Source of the DNA: CAZUMW01 sp964621615
GTDB lineage: Bacteria; Desulfobacterota; WTBG01; CAIYCZ01; CAIRTM01
NCBI GenBank assembly: GCA_964621615.1
Contig: CAZUMW010000023.1
Coordinates: 1 to 64,000 of the forward strand
Direction: 5' to 3'
DNA length: 64,000 nucleotides
Below the pieces are notes generated by a model. The model saw only the letters and a list, made by a program, of their open reading frames with translations. It had not been told where the DNA came from and ran no database searches. The position numbers and the translations under genes were made by a program. This document shows, in pieces, positions 9,152 to 17,107 of this stretch. The first letter of the stretch is position 1. Every line of letters starts with the position of its first letter.

Positions 9152-10711
9152 ATGAAAAATAAAGCTGTTAATCAAAATTCTATTGTTTTTTCTTCGGAAA
9201 ATTCAGCCGACATTTTCCGCGGGTGTGCTCACATGGCAGAGGTTGGTGTTCTTGATATCTGCATCGACAGCGCACGGGTTACTGAGTGTAACCCGGCACT
9301 TGTACAGATACTGGGCTATACACATAGAAAGCAGCTTCTGCGTCTGGATATCGACCGTGAGCTGTACGCAGACCCTGAAGAAGCCGTGCGCCTGCAGCAT
9401 GTGCTGGAGCGGGACGGTATGGTAAGTAAATATGACATCGCGTTTAAAAATAGAAAGGGCCTGAAGATACCGGTGCTGCTCACTGCTCAGGCGCGAAAAA
9501 ATAAGCGCGGCAGGGTAACCGGCTATCAGGGGCTGGTAATCGATATTTCAGAGCGGCTTGCAATCGAGCATGAGCTCAAGGAAAAGGTAGGCTTTCTGGT
9601 GAGCCTGCTGGAAAGCTCTGTCGACTGCATCGTCGCAGCAGACAGAAAAGGAATTATTGTGTTTTTCAACAAGGCAGCGGAAAAGGTTATGGGGTACCGG
9701 GCGGAGGAAGTGATAGGCCGGTTTCATATTACCCGGTTTTACGACATGGCAACTGCAAAGGGCATTATGCACAAGCTCCGGAGCGACGGGTACGGCGGGC
9801 GGGGGAAGCTTGAGAACCTGCGCCTTAACTTTCGCCGGAAAGACGGAAAGGAAATCCCTGTGAGCCTTTCGGCATCGATCGTATATAAAGACGAACAGGA
9901 AATTGCCACGCTCGGCATTTTTACCGATCTGCGCGAGAAGCTGAAAATGGAGAACGAGCTTCAGGAAGCGCAGCTCAGGCTGATGCAGTCTGAGAAAATG
10001 GCTTCTCTTGGTCATCTGGCAGCCGGTGTTGCCCATGAGATCAACAATCCGCTTGGAGGAATTCTTATATATGCAAACCTGATGCTGGAGGAGTGTGAGG
10101 CTGCAGGCGATCGCCATGCCGGTGATCTGAGAAAAATTGTTGATGAAACCGCCCGATGCAAAGAAATTGTCACCAGCCTGCTGGAATTCGGCAGACAGAC
10201 AGAGGCCGGCTTTGAGCCGCTCGATATTAACCGCGCAATTATTGAGGGCCTTTTTTTTCTGGAGCGGCAGGTGCTTTTTCATAACATCACCATCACAAAG
10301 AACCTTGCCGACGGGCTGCCTCCTGTGTCCGGGAACCCCAATCAGCTTAAGCAGGTGTTTATGAATATTATGGTTAATGCCGCCGAGGCAATGCAGGAGG
10401 AGCACGGACAGCTGACCATTACAACGGGGAAGAGCGCTTCCGGCACGTCTGTTGTTACTACCTTTGCCGACACCGGTGCAGGCATTCCTGCTGAAGCCCG
10501 CCCGAAAATCTTCGACCCGTTTTTCACTACGAAAGAAATCGGCAGGGGAACCGGCCTGGGCCTCAGCACCTCCTACGGTATTATTCAAAGTCACCATGGA
10601 AGCATCGAAGCGGAAAGTTCGGTCGGCACCGGCACGGTATTTACCATTGTGCTTCCCTGTGCTGGCGCAGGCAGACTGAAAGTCAAAAAAACGGAAGCTG
10701 CAGAAGGTTGA
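9152..10711 (+). CDS. PAS-PAS sensor histidine kinase (NtrB-like)
   Basis: The frame is open from a TTG at 9140, but the ATG at 9152 is the likelier start; no clear ribosome site precedes either. The 519-residue protein has PAS domains at about 30-145 and 155-275 (linkers DISERLAIE and DLREKLKME), then an HEINNPL-type dimerisation domain with acceptor His295. The ATPase domain has an N box (NIMVNAAEAM), DTGAGIP, FDPFFTTKE and GTGLGLSTS. The HEINNP class typically pairs with sigma-54-dependent or single-domain regulators. The lone receiver 40 bp downstream is the obvious candidate partner. No membrane segments. Confidence 0.9.
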   Translation: MKNKAVNQNSIVFSSENSADIFRGCAHMAEVGVLDICIDSARVTECNPALVQILGYTHRKQLLRLDIDRELYADPEEAVRLQHVLERDGMVSKYDIAFKNRKGLKIPVLLTAQARKNKRGRVTGYQGLVIDISERLAIEHELKEKVGFLVSLLESSVDCIVAADRKGIIVFFNKAAEKVMGYRAEEVIGRFHITRFYDMATAKGIMHKLRSDGYGGRGKLENLRLNFRRKDGKEIPVSLSASIVYKDEQEIATLGIFTDLREKLKMENELQEAQLRLMQSEKMASLGHLAAGVAHEINNPLGGILIYANLMLEECEAAGDRHAGDLRKIVDETARCKEIVTSLLEFGRQTEAGFEPLDINRAIIEGLFFLERQVLFHNITITKNLADGLPPVSGNPNQLKQVFMNIMVNAAEAMQEEHGQLTITTGKSASGTSVVTTFADTGAGIPAEARPKIFDPFFTTKEIGRGTGLGLSTSYGIIQSHHGSIEAESSVGTGTVFTIVLPCAGAGRLKVKKTEAAEG

Positions 10712-10751
10712 TCTTCTGCATTAACAAAATTGTCGTGAAAGGAGGTGTGCC

Positions 10752-11129
10752 GTGTCACGGATACTTATTATCGATGATGACCCCGATCTGGTGGATTCGG
10801 TCTGCCGCCTGATGGCAGAAAAAAAGCATGAGATGCTTGTCGCCTACAGCGGAGAGGAGGGGATAATAACAGCCCGGGAACAAAAACCGGATGCCATTAT
10901 TCTGGATGTCATGATGCCGGGCAAAGACGGCTACTCGGTGTGCAAAGAGCTGAAGGCAGACCTCTGCTGCAGAACGATCCCCGTTCTGCTTTTGACCGCT
11001 GTTGTATCACAGATCCCGAGCGGCACCTATACTATGCGTAACGGCATGGAGACGGAAGCGGATGATTACATTGACAAGCCGGTTGCGCCTGATGAGCTGG
11101 TAAGCCGGGTTGAAGCGCTGCTAACCTAG
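10752..11129 (+). CDS. Single-domain response regulator
   Basis: A 125-residue CheY-like receiver with no output domain, starting at GTG behind a strong AAAGGAGGTG site. Acidic pocket residues DDD follow the first strand (IIDDDPDL). Asp52 in LDVMMPGKDGY is the phospho-acceptor and the lysine in DKPVAPDEL is the conserved C-terminal contact. A serine/threonine-rich insertion (SQIPSGTYTMRNGMETEADDYI) lengthens the loop before the final helix. It probably relays phosphate from the kinase just upstream, with which it is likely cotranscribed. Confidence 0.88.
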   Translation: MSRILIIDDDPDLVDSVCRLMAEKKHEMLVAYSGEEGIITAREQKPDAIILDVMMPGKDGYSVCKELKADLCCRTIPVLLLTAVVSQIPSGTYTMRNGMETEADDYIDKPVAPDELVSRVEALLT

Positions 11130-11216
11130 AAGCGGGTTGCTGTCTGACCGGTTTTTGAGCGCAACCGATGTTTTACAGACGGTGGTCCTGCGGTATGCAG
11201 ACAAGAGGTGCCCTTT

Positions 11217-12320
11217 ATGAAAGCCTCCGATATTGCGATACTGGTCGTTGATGACGAGAACACTATCCGGGAGGGTGCCGTTCGTATTCTTGAGAAGGAA
11301 GGCTGGCAGGCGGCGGCAGCTGTAAACGGGACAGAGGGGCTTGGCCGAATGGCGGAAAAAGCATACTACATCCTGTTGCTTGATCTTATGATGCCCGGCA
11401 TCAGCGGCATGGAGGTCCTGCAGCATGTCAGAAAGAACTATCCTGATACAGCCGTTATCGTTATTACCGGTTATGCGACCATTGAGAACGCCGTTGAGGC
11501 GATGAAGGCAGGGGCCTATGATTTTATCGCCAAGCCGTTTACCCCCGATCAGCTTCGCATTGTGGTCGGAAGAGCTGTTGACCGGCTGAGCCTGATGCAG
11601 GAGGCAGCCCGCCTTCAGGAGGAGAAAAAAAAGCATCTGCAGGATTTTATCGATCTGGTATCACACGAGCTGCGATCCCCCCTTACGACAATTCAGCAGC
11701 AGATTTTCACGCTTTTGGACGGATGTGCAGGTGCGGTCACCGAAGACCAGCAGCGGATTCTCAGCCGTGTTCAGCGCCGGCTTGGCGGCCTTGGCGGTAT
11801 GGTGAAAAATCTGCTTGATTTATCCTGCATTGAAGCCGGGCAATTTGTGCAGAACCGTAAACCGGTAGCGCTGAAAAAGATTCTTCAGGACGCAATTGAT
11901 CTTTACAGCGAAGAGGCTGAAAGCAGAAACATTTCGATTAAAAACAGGGTGTCGGTGAAAACCGGTTCTGTTCTGGCTGATCGCCGGAGCCTGGAAATTG
12001 TTTTTTCAAATCTTGTCAGCAATGCAATACACTATAACCGCGATGGCGGTGCAATTACCGTAAGGGCCCGCACTCAGGGCGGTGAGGTGTCGGTTACCGT
12101 TGCTGACACCGGAGTGGGCATTGCAGATCAGGACCTGCCGCGCATTTTCGATAAATTTGTTCGCATACGCTCCCCTCAAACACGCATGGTTATCGGCAGC
12201 GGTCTGGGGCTGCCGCTGGCAAAATCGATCATTGAGGCACATTCGGGGACCGTTGCAGTGCACAGCACAGCCGGGAAGGGAACAGCGGTAACGGTCCGGC
12301 TTCCGAAAGCTGCCGCATGA
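11217..12320 (+). CDS. Response regulator-histidine kinase (REC-HisKA-HATPase)
   Basis: The ATG at 11217 is preferred because AAGAGGTG lies six to seven bases upstream; a GTG at 11208 is in frame. The order is reversed from a classic hybrid kinase: an N-terminal receiver (acceptor Asp56 in LDLMMPGISGM, lysine in AKPFTPDQL), a coiled coil, then a dimerisation domain with His150 in LVSHELRSPLTT and an ATPase domain (DTGVGIADQDLPRIF, GSGLGLPLAK). In this family the receiver usually controls the attached kinase, making it an intermediate node. It closes the five-gene signalling array. Confidence 0.88.
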   Translation: MKASDIAILVVDDENTIREGAVRILEKEGWQAAAAVNGTEGLGRMAEKAYYILLLDLMMPGISGMEVLQHVRKNYPDTAVIVITGYATIENAVEAMKAGAYDFIAKPFTPDQLRIVVGRAVDRLSLMQEAARLQEEKKKHLQDFIDLVSHELRSPLTTIQQQIFTLLDGCAGAVTEDQQRILSRVQRRLGGLGGMVKNLLDLSCIEAGQFVQNRKPVALKKILQDAIDLYSEEAESRNISIKNRVSVKTGSVLADRRSLEIVFSNLVSNAIHYNRDGGAITVRARTQGGEVSVTVADTGVGIADQDLPRIFDKFVRIRSPQTRMVIGSGLGLPLAKSIIEAHSGTVAVHSTAGKGTAVTVRLPKAAA

Positions 12321-12782
12321 GGGGAGGCTGTCTCGCGCAGGAAATATCACAATGCTATTTTTTAACCGCTTCAAAACCAATTCTGACTCACCCGGGATAA
12401 GAGGCTGTGTCATAATAATCATGGGCAAACCTAAGGCTCAGAGGAGGGCTCACAGAGTTTGACATATGCGGGATTCTAATGATTTTGTGTGCATTTTGAT
12501 ACTGAAAAATAGTACTGGATTGCCCGGACGGAGCTGGGCAATGACAAAACGGTCAACAGTTCAGCACAAACCGTCATCCCACGGTTTAGAGGCTGTGTAA
12601 CGATAGCACCGGCGTCATTTCGAACGAATGAGAGTCGTAGGCTTGGACAAAGCGAAGCGTGTCCGGCGATAATGCGTAAAAAATCTCCCCTAACCCCTCT
12701 TTTCCAAAGAGGGGAACAAGGGAGCCTGAGGCAGTCGCAGGCTTTACCTCCGTAACAGTGTAAATATCCAAAGAACGATAAA
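12321..12782. other. Non-coding gap rich in dispersed repeats
   Basis: No credible gene. It holds an ATAAGAGGCTGTGT word near 12406 and a related TTAGAGGCTGTGTAA near 12585, both shared with the arm of the 58754 repeat. A REP-like palindrome lies at 12519-12542. A C-rich block at 12686-12730 (CCCCTAACCCCTCTTTTCC then AGAGGGGAACAAGGGAGCC) is also found in diverged form at 41043-41095. This is a landing zone for repeats at the junction between the signalling array and the accessory region. Confidence 0.6.
12519..12542. repeat. REP-like palindrome ATTGCCCGG...CTGGGCAAT
   Basis: Nine-base arms with one mismatch around the six-base loop ACGGAG. Same family as 8625-8649. Confidence 0.55.
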
Positions 12783-12867
12783 GTTGACCGAGGGAAACTC
12801 CGAAAGGCGTAGGGCTTGATACTACGTCAACGGTGATTATGATGGAACATAAAACAATGCTCACCGT
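12783..12867 (+). ncRNA. Putative structured 5' leader of the C39-like gene, class unknown
   Basis: GTTGAC (12783-12788) pairs with GTCAAC (12826-12831), closing a three-way junction with two small hairpins, GAG-ggaaa-CTC and GTAG-n9-CTAC, and the single-stranded core CGAAAGGC. A second helix, ACGGTGA (12830-12836) with TCACCGT (12861-12867), overlaps the 3' strand of the first by two bases, so the two could compete. It lies 45-130 bases before the start codon. I could not match it to a known riboswitch class, so it may be fortuitous. Confidence 0.35.
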
Positions 12868-12911
12868 AACTACGGATTGTATCAACCAACGTAAACAGAG
12901 GGAGGGTGACT

Positions 12912-13769
12912 ATGAAAACGCATCGTATGCTCGTTGTTACAATGGTTTTGTATGCTCTGTCAGTGTGGCCAGCCGTCGTTCTGTCGGCTCAGGAGGATAC
13001 CGGCCGCAAGCCGCTTTTCAAACAGCGAATGGAAGAGCGGCAGCAGAAACGGCAGGAGCGCCGCCAGGATCGCCGGGACCGCGCAGAGGAGCTGCGCAAC
13101 AGCCTGCAGGCACTGGCTGAAACGTCACAGGCTGCAATCGAGGAGCGCGAGCAGCTGAAAAATGATCTGGCCACCGGCAAAGGGGTCAATACAAACAAGA
13201 AAATTGTTTCACTGACGCTTCCCTTTGTTTCAAAACAGCACGACGGATGGAGCTGCGGGCTGCACACGGCGGCGCGTCTGCTCAAATACAATAACTATGA
13301 GGTGTCATATGACAATCTCAGAAAGCAGCGGAAGCTGACCACGCTGCAGTATGATTCCGACAAGGGCCCCTATACGCTGCCGCCGACGCTGCAGCAGATT
13401 CTTCGCCGCTGGCACCCGAAGAGCTGGTGGATGACCGATGTGCAGCTGGATGTCATTAAAAACCTGCTGCGGCAGAAAAAGCCGGTGGCTGCCCTCGTTG
13501 CCATTCCCGACAGCACCTATACCATAAAAATAGCCGATCAGAAAATCAAGGCGCCGGCCACACACTGGGTTGTTATTTCGGGATTCAATGACGCGACGAA
13601 ATCGCTGCAATACTATGACCCGCTCAAGAAGGGGGTGCAGCGCGTATCATATGACGATTTCATGAAGGTGTGGGCGACATCCCCTGAGGAGTTTGCAGGA
13701 GGGGCATTGAATCCGCTGCTGCTGACCTACGGGTTTATGGCTACCAGAACCGTTGCTTTTTGTAATTAG
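12912..13769 (+). CDS. Secreted C39-like cysteine peptidase domain protein
   Basis: The start at 12912 follows GAGGGAGGG at good spacing. Residues 1-26 form a signal peptide ending VVLSA. A very basic, helical segment (about 35-90, rich in Arg, Gln and Glu) follows. The C-terminal half is a papain-like fold of the C39-like family: the nucleophile is probably Cys115 in DGWSCGLHTAARLL, the histidine is in ATHWVVISGF and the third residue is the aspartate of YYDPLKKG. C39 enzymes cleave double-glycine leaders, but this one has no ABC transporter attached and seems periplasmic or secreted. The substrate is unknown. The neighbour on the opposite strand is another exported protein. Confidence 0.7.
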   Translation: MKTHRMLVVTMVLYALSVWPAVVLSAQEDTGRKPLFKQRMEERQQKRQERRQDRRDRAEELRNSLQALAETSQAAIEEREQLKNDLATGKGVNTNKKIVSLTLPFVSKQHDGWSCGLHTAARLLKYNNYEVSYDNLRKQRKLTTLQYDSDKGPYTLPPTLQQILRRWHPKSWWMTDVQLDVIKNLLRQKKPVAALVAIPDSTYTIKIADQKIKAPATHWVVISGFNDATKSLQYYDPLKKGVQRVSYDDFMKVWATSPEEFAGGALNPLLLTYGFMATRTVAFCN

Positions 13770-13932
13770 AGTGTTTTCTGAAACATCGTTTATCAGCAGG
13801 ACCTGCCCGTGACAGGGATAGGGTGGTCGGTATTGCCGGTATGGTGGTCGCAGCAGCAGGACCTGCCTGTCCACAATGAACAAAGACCGGCTGCATTATT
13901 CAGGAACATATTTTCAACGGAGGACACACGAA

Positions 13933-13959
13933 CGCCCGCCCCGGTTACCGGAGCGGGCG
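13933..13959 (+). terminator. Hairpin between convergent genes
   Basis: CGCCCGC plus CCGG pairs across a TTA loop with CCGG plus GCGGGCG, followed by ATTTT on the + strand. It sits between the C39-like gene and the gene read from the opposite strand. Confidence 0.6.
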
Positions 13960-14001
13960 ATTTTGCATAGTGTATCGATAATCAGAAAAGTGTGAAGCTG
14001 A

Positions 14002-15681
14002 TTACGGTTTCGTGATCTGGGTCCAGCTGTTCAGGTCGGTTGTGTACATGACATGATTGTTCTGATTGACGGCGGCGATATCGTCCTCGTAGCCGTCATC
14101 ATCCAGGTCGAGCACGGTGAGGCTGTTGAATTGATTGGTGCCGATCTTTGTCCAGTTGGTGTTGTCGGTTGTGTATAGCAGATAGCGGTTCACATTGATG
14201 GCGGCGATATCGTCTGCATAGCCGTCCCGGTCCAGGTCTCCCACGGCCATTGCGCTGAACTTGTTTGAGCCGATTTTATTCCAGTTGGTGGTGTCGCTTG
14301 AGTACAGGATGTACTGGTTCAGGTTGAGCCCGATGATTTCATCGTTTTTACCGTCTTTGTCATAATCGAAATAAGCCATTTTGGTGAACTTGTTGGCACC
14401 GATTTTGTTCCAGTTGCCGGTGTCGGTTGTGTAGAGCATGTACTGGTTGAGGTTAATGCCGGCCAGATCATCGGTGTAGCCGTCGCCGTCCACATCACCG
14501 GACAGCAGCGAGCTGAACTTGTTTGAGCCGATTTTATTCCAGTTGGTGGTGTCGCTTGAGTACAGGATGTACTGGTTGAGGTTGATGCCGGCCAGATCAT
14601 CGCGGTAGCCGTCAATGTTACCGATGTCGGCGAAGGCCAGTTTTGAGAACTTGTTTGAGCCGATTTTTGTCCAGTTTGATTTGTCGGTAGTGTAGAGCAT
14701 GAATGAGTTCAGGTTGATGCCGGCAAGGTCGTCATCATAGCCGTCCGAATCGACATCGCCTGCCGCTATGTCGGTAAATTTGTTGGCACCGATTTTGTCC
14801 CAGTTTTTAAGGTCTGCGGTGTAGTACACATAGCCCTTGGTGTCGACGTACACAAGATCGTCTCTGCCGTCAAGCTGCACCGTGATTTCGCCGCTGCCGG
14901 CGTCAAGCGGCTGATCAGCAATTGGGGCAGCTGTGTAGGTAACGGTGGTAACGGCAGCATTCATGTCGCCGGCGGCAAGCCCCGGTGTGCTGCGCACATC
15001 GCTGCCGGCTGCTGTGTATCGCCTGGGATAGATGGATACCAGGCCCTGCATGTCATCGTTGGTGAGGGTGATGGGATAGGTTGTATCTGTGGATCGGGTG
15101 TAGGTGACCGTCATGATGGCGTCGCTTTCATAGCTGTGTGTCAGGCCGGCGGCAACCCCGAACGCATACAGGGCAAGCGGCTCCACCTCGTAACAGCCGG
15201 TCGACGAAACAGCGCTGAGACAGCGTTGTAAATTAAATACGATATCCGCTTCCGTGATGCCTGCGGTGGTGCTGATCATGTATATGATGACCGGGGGTCC
15301 ACCAACATCTTCATAATCAAAGCCGACGGTGTTCCACCCATCATTATGGTTAGAGCCACCTGGGTGTGGACCATAGGAAAATTCTTCAGAATTTGTTTCG
15401 GTGATTGCCAGTGCATAGTCGCTGGCCGGAACGGCGTTCCATTTGGCGGCTGCCCGGTACACGGCGGTAATCGTTTCACTACCGATAGGAACAGGAACAA
15501 GTACTGGGGTATGATATTTCAATACACTATAATCAGTGCTGTTGTCAGCCCAGGAGGAGCCATAGGTGTTGTAGGCTGCTGCGGGCCCTGCGGCTGCGAT
15601 GATAAGCAGTGCACAGACGAGAACAAACAGGCGTGCGGTTGGGTGTAATGGCTGTTGTTGTGTCATGTTTAATCCAATCAT
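14002..15681 (-). CDS. Exported matrixin-like protein without zinc motif, with seven-blade repeat domain
   Basis: Residues 1-36 are a signal peptide ending AAAYN. Residues 40-215 resemble the matrixin (M10) fold: a KWNAV segment, and LYAFGVAAGLTHSYESDAIM at 171-190 exactly where family members have HEFGHALGLxHS...AIM. The first histidine, the glutamate and the second histidine are replaced (Tyr, Ala, Val) and only the third histidine is kept, so zinc catalysis looks lost. From about residue 270 a 43-residue unit repeats about seven times: NW(N/T)KIG(S/A)NKF, a DxDxDG(Y)xDD calcium-type loop, then INLNQYxLYTTD. This suggests a seven-bladed FG-GAP/VCBS-type propeller. A second ATG at residue 6 (15666) is a possible start. 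Confidence 0.7.
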   Translation of the reverse strand: MIGLNMTQQQPLHPTARLFVLVCALLIIAAAGPAAAYNTYGSSWADNSTDYSVLKYHTPVLVPVPIGSETITAVYRAAAKWNAVPASDYALAITETNSEEFSYGPHPGGSNHNDGWNTVGFDYEDVGGPPVIIYMISTTAGITEADIVFNLQRCLSAVSSTGCYEVEPLALYAFGVAAGLTHSYESDAIMTVTYTRSTDTTYPITLTNDDMQGLVSIYPRRYTAAGSDVRSTPGLAAGDMNAAVTTVTYTAAPIADQPLDAGSGEITVQLDGRDDLVYVDTKGYVYYTADLKNWDKIGANKFTDIAAGDVDSDGYDDDLAGINLNSFMLYTTDKSNWTKIGSNKFSKLAFADIGNIDGYRDDLAGINLNQYILYSSDTTNWNKIGSNKFSSLLSGDVDGDGYTDDLAGINLNQYMLYTTDTGNWNKIGANKFTKMAYFDYDKDGKNDEIIGLNLNQYILYSSDTTNWNKIGSNKFSAMAVGDLDRDGYADDIAAINVNRYLLYTTDNTNWTKIGTNQFNSLTVLDLDDDGYEDDIAAVNQNNHVMYTTDLNSWTQITKP

Positions 15682-16155
15682 GTTAGATAATTTATTGTGT
15701 GCCGGGATAGTTTCGCTGGTTAAAGTGCGTCTAAACAGAAAACCTCAACCTGTATGACTGCAGGTCCGGCCATACTGATGGTTCTATACCTATCGGCAGA
15801 TTGCAGGAAAAAAGTGAGCATTTCAGGGGTGCAGCAAGGTGAATTAATAGATAATCATATAAAAAGCATTATATAATAGTATAATAGATTTTGAACTGGC
15901 CGGCAGGACCTGCCTCCGACCGGGTATATGCTCTGGTCTTATTCGGTGCGGCGTGAAGTATTTTTCACCGATGCAGAATCAAAGCATGGTCTGCAGGCGA
16001 GGTTTCAGTATGCATGTTATCAATCGGGAGTTAAAAGCGTTTGCGGGAACGTATCAGGAATTTTATTGTTTTTTGTTTTGCTGCAGCGGGATAGCGAGTT
16101 CGCCCGGGTTAGGCGTCGGCAGGCCAATATGCAAAAGAAAAACAGAAAGCCGGTG
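15682..16155. other. Non-coding gap, AT-rich
   Basis: About 470 bp without a gene. It contains an AT-rich block near 15845-15890 (a plausible promoter area for the exported protein on the minus strand) and one copy of the word GGCAGGACCTGCC at 15902. I see no hairpin followed by a T-run. Confidence 0.5.
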
Positions 16156-17061
16156 TTATTGTATAAATTCACGAATATACCGTGTAAGCAACTCCGGTTT
16201 TTCTATGGTAAACCAGTGCGTGGCATCAGGCACCCTGATTATGCGAATATGGGGAACATAGCGTTCTATACCGGTAATAGTGCCCGGCGTGCGATATTTG
16301 TCCTGTTCACAATAAATCAGCAGAACGGGCACATCGACCCGGAGCTGTTCCGGATCGAGGTCGTCAATTAAGTTGCTGCCTTTTGTGCTGCATATGCCGT
16401 CCGGTGGCCCCTCGTGAGAGGCACGATAATAATTTAATCCTCCGGTAATCGTGCCGGGCTGGCGCCACACGGCAACCCATTCTTCTGCCTCATTTTCGCT
16501 CAAAGAACCTTTTTTCTGTAATGTATCTATTATTTCATTCCTGAGCCATTGACAGTTATTGCCGGTGAGCAACTGTTCTGCATCAGGGCTGCGCAGTTTC
16601 AGCATGTACTGGCTTGCCTCTTGTTGTGCGGGATCAGTCTCTAACGCTTTGTTAAACAGCGCAGGGTGCGTAGCGTTTATAGTTATGAATCGATGAATGT
16701 ATTCGGGATATCTCAACACAAAAGACCAGGCGACCTGTGCGCCCCAGTCCTGAGCTACAATAGATACAGGTTTATCTCCCAGATGATCAGTCAATTGGCG
16801 AATGTCTTCGACAAGATAGGAAATGTGGTATTTCGTCACTTCATCGGGCTTTTCCGTTCCGTTATATCCCCGCAGGTCCGGTGCGACACAATGGAAATCA
16901 TTCCGGAGCTCTGTGAGCTGTTTCTTCCAGACGCCCCAGTATTCCGGAAATCCATGAAGAAACAGCAGCACAGGGCCGGACCCTGCAGCCGCATAATGCA
17001 TGCGTATGTCATGTATATCAGCATAGTAGTGGGCTATCATTTGTGAATTATTTGTTTGCAT
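16156..17061 (-). CDS. Epoxide hydrolase-like alpha/beta hydrolase
   Basis: The 301-residue protein is a full-length member of the epoxide hydrolase/haloalkane dehalogenase branch. It shows the oxyanion motif HGFPEYW (36-42), the DLRGYNGTEKP loop, and the nucleophile Asp105 in VAQDWGA. A cap region at about 130-215 contains tyrosines, the acid is in YCEQDKY and the histidine is in ATHW. An aspartate nucleophile rather than serine argues against an esterase. There is no signal peptide, so it is cytosolic. It may share a transcript with the upstream beta-lactamase-fold gene (46-bp gap). Substrate not predictable. Confidence 0.85.
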   Translation of the reverse strand: MQTNNSQMIAHYYADIHDIRMHYAAAGSGPVLLFLHGFPEYWGVWKKQLTELRNDFHCVAPDLRGYNGTEKPDEVTKYHISYLVEDIRQLTDHLGDKPVSIVAQDWGAQVAWSFVLRYPEYIHRFITINATHPALFNKALETDPAQQEASQYMLKLRSPDAEQLLTGNNCQWLRNEIIDTLQKKGSLSENEAEEWVAVWRQPGTITGGLNYYRASHEGPPDGICSTKGSNLIDDLDPEQLRVDVPVLLIYCEQDKYRTPGTITGIERYVPHIRIIRVPDATHWFTIEKPELLTRYIREFIQ

Positions 17062-17107
17062 TACCGTTCACGCTGTCTGCATACACAGACCGCCGCAGCA
17101 TTTATCT

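Noticed and set aside
14002..14850. Evenly spaced repeats suggesting a CRISPR array
   Set aside because: The period is 129 bp, repeats are continuous without unique spacers and translate into a 43-residue protein repeat.
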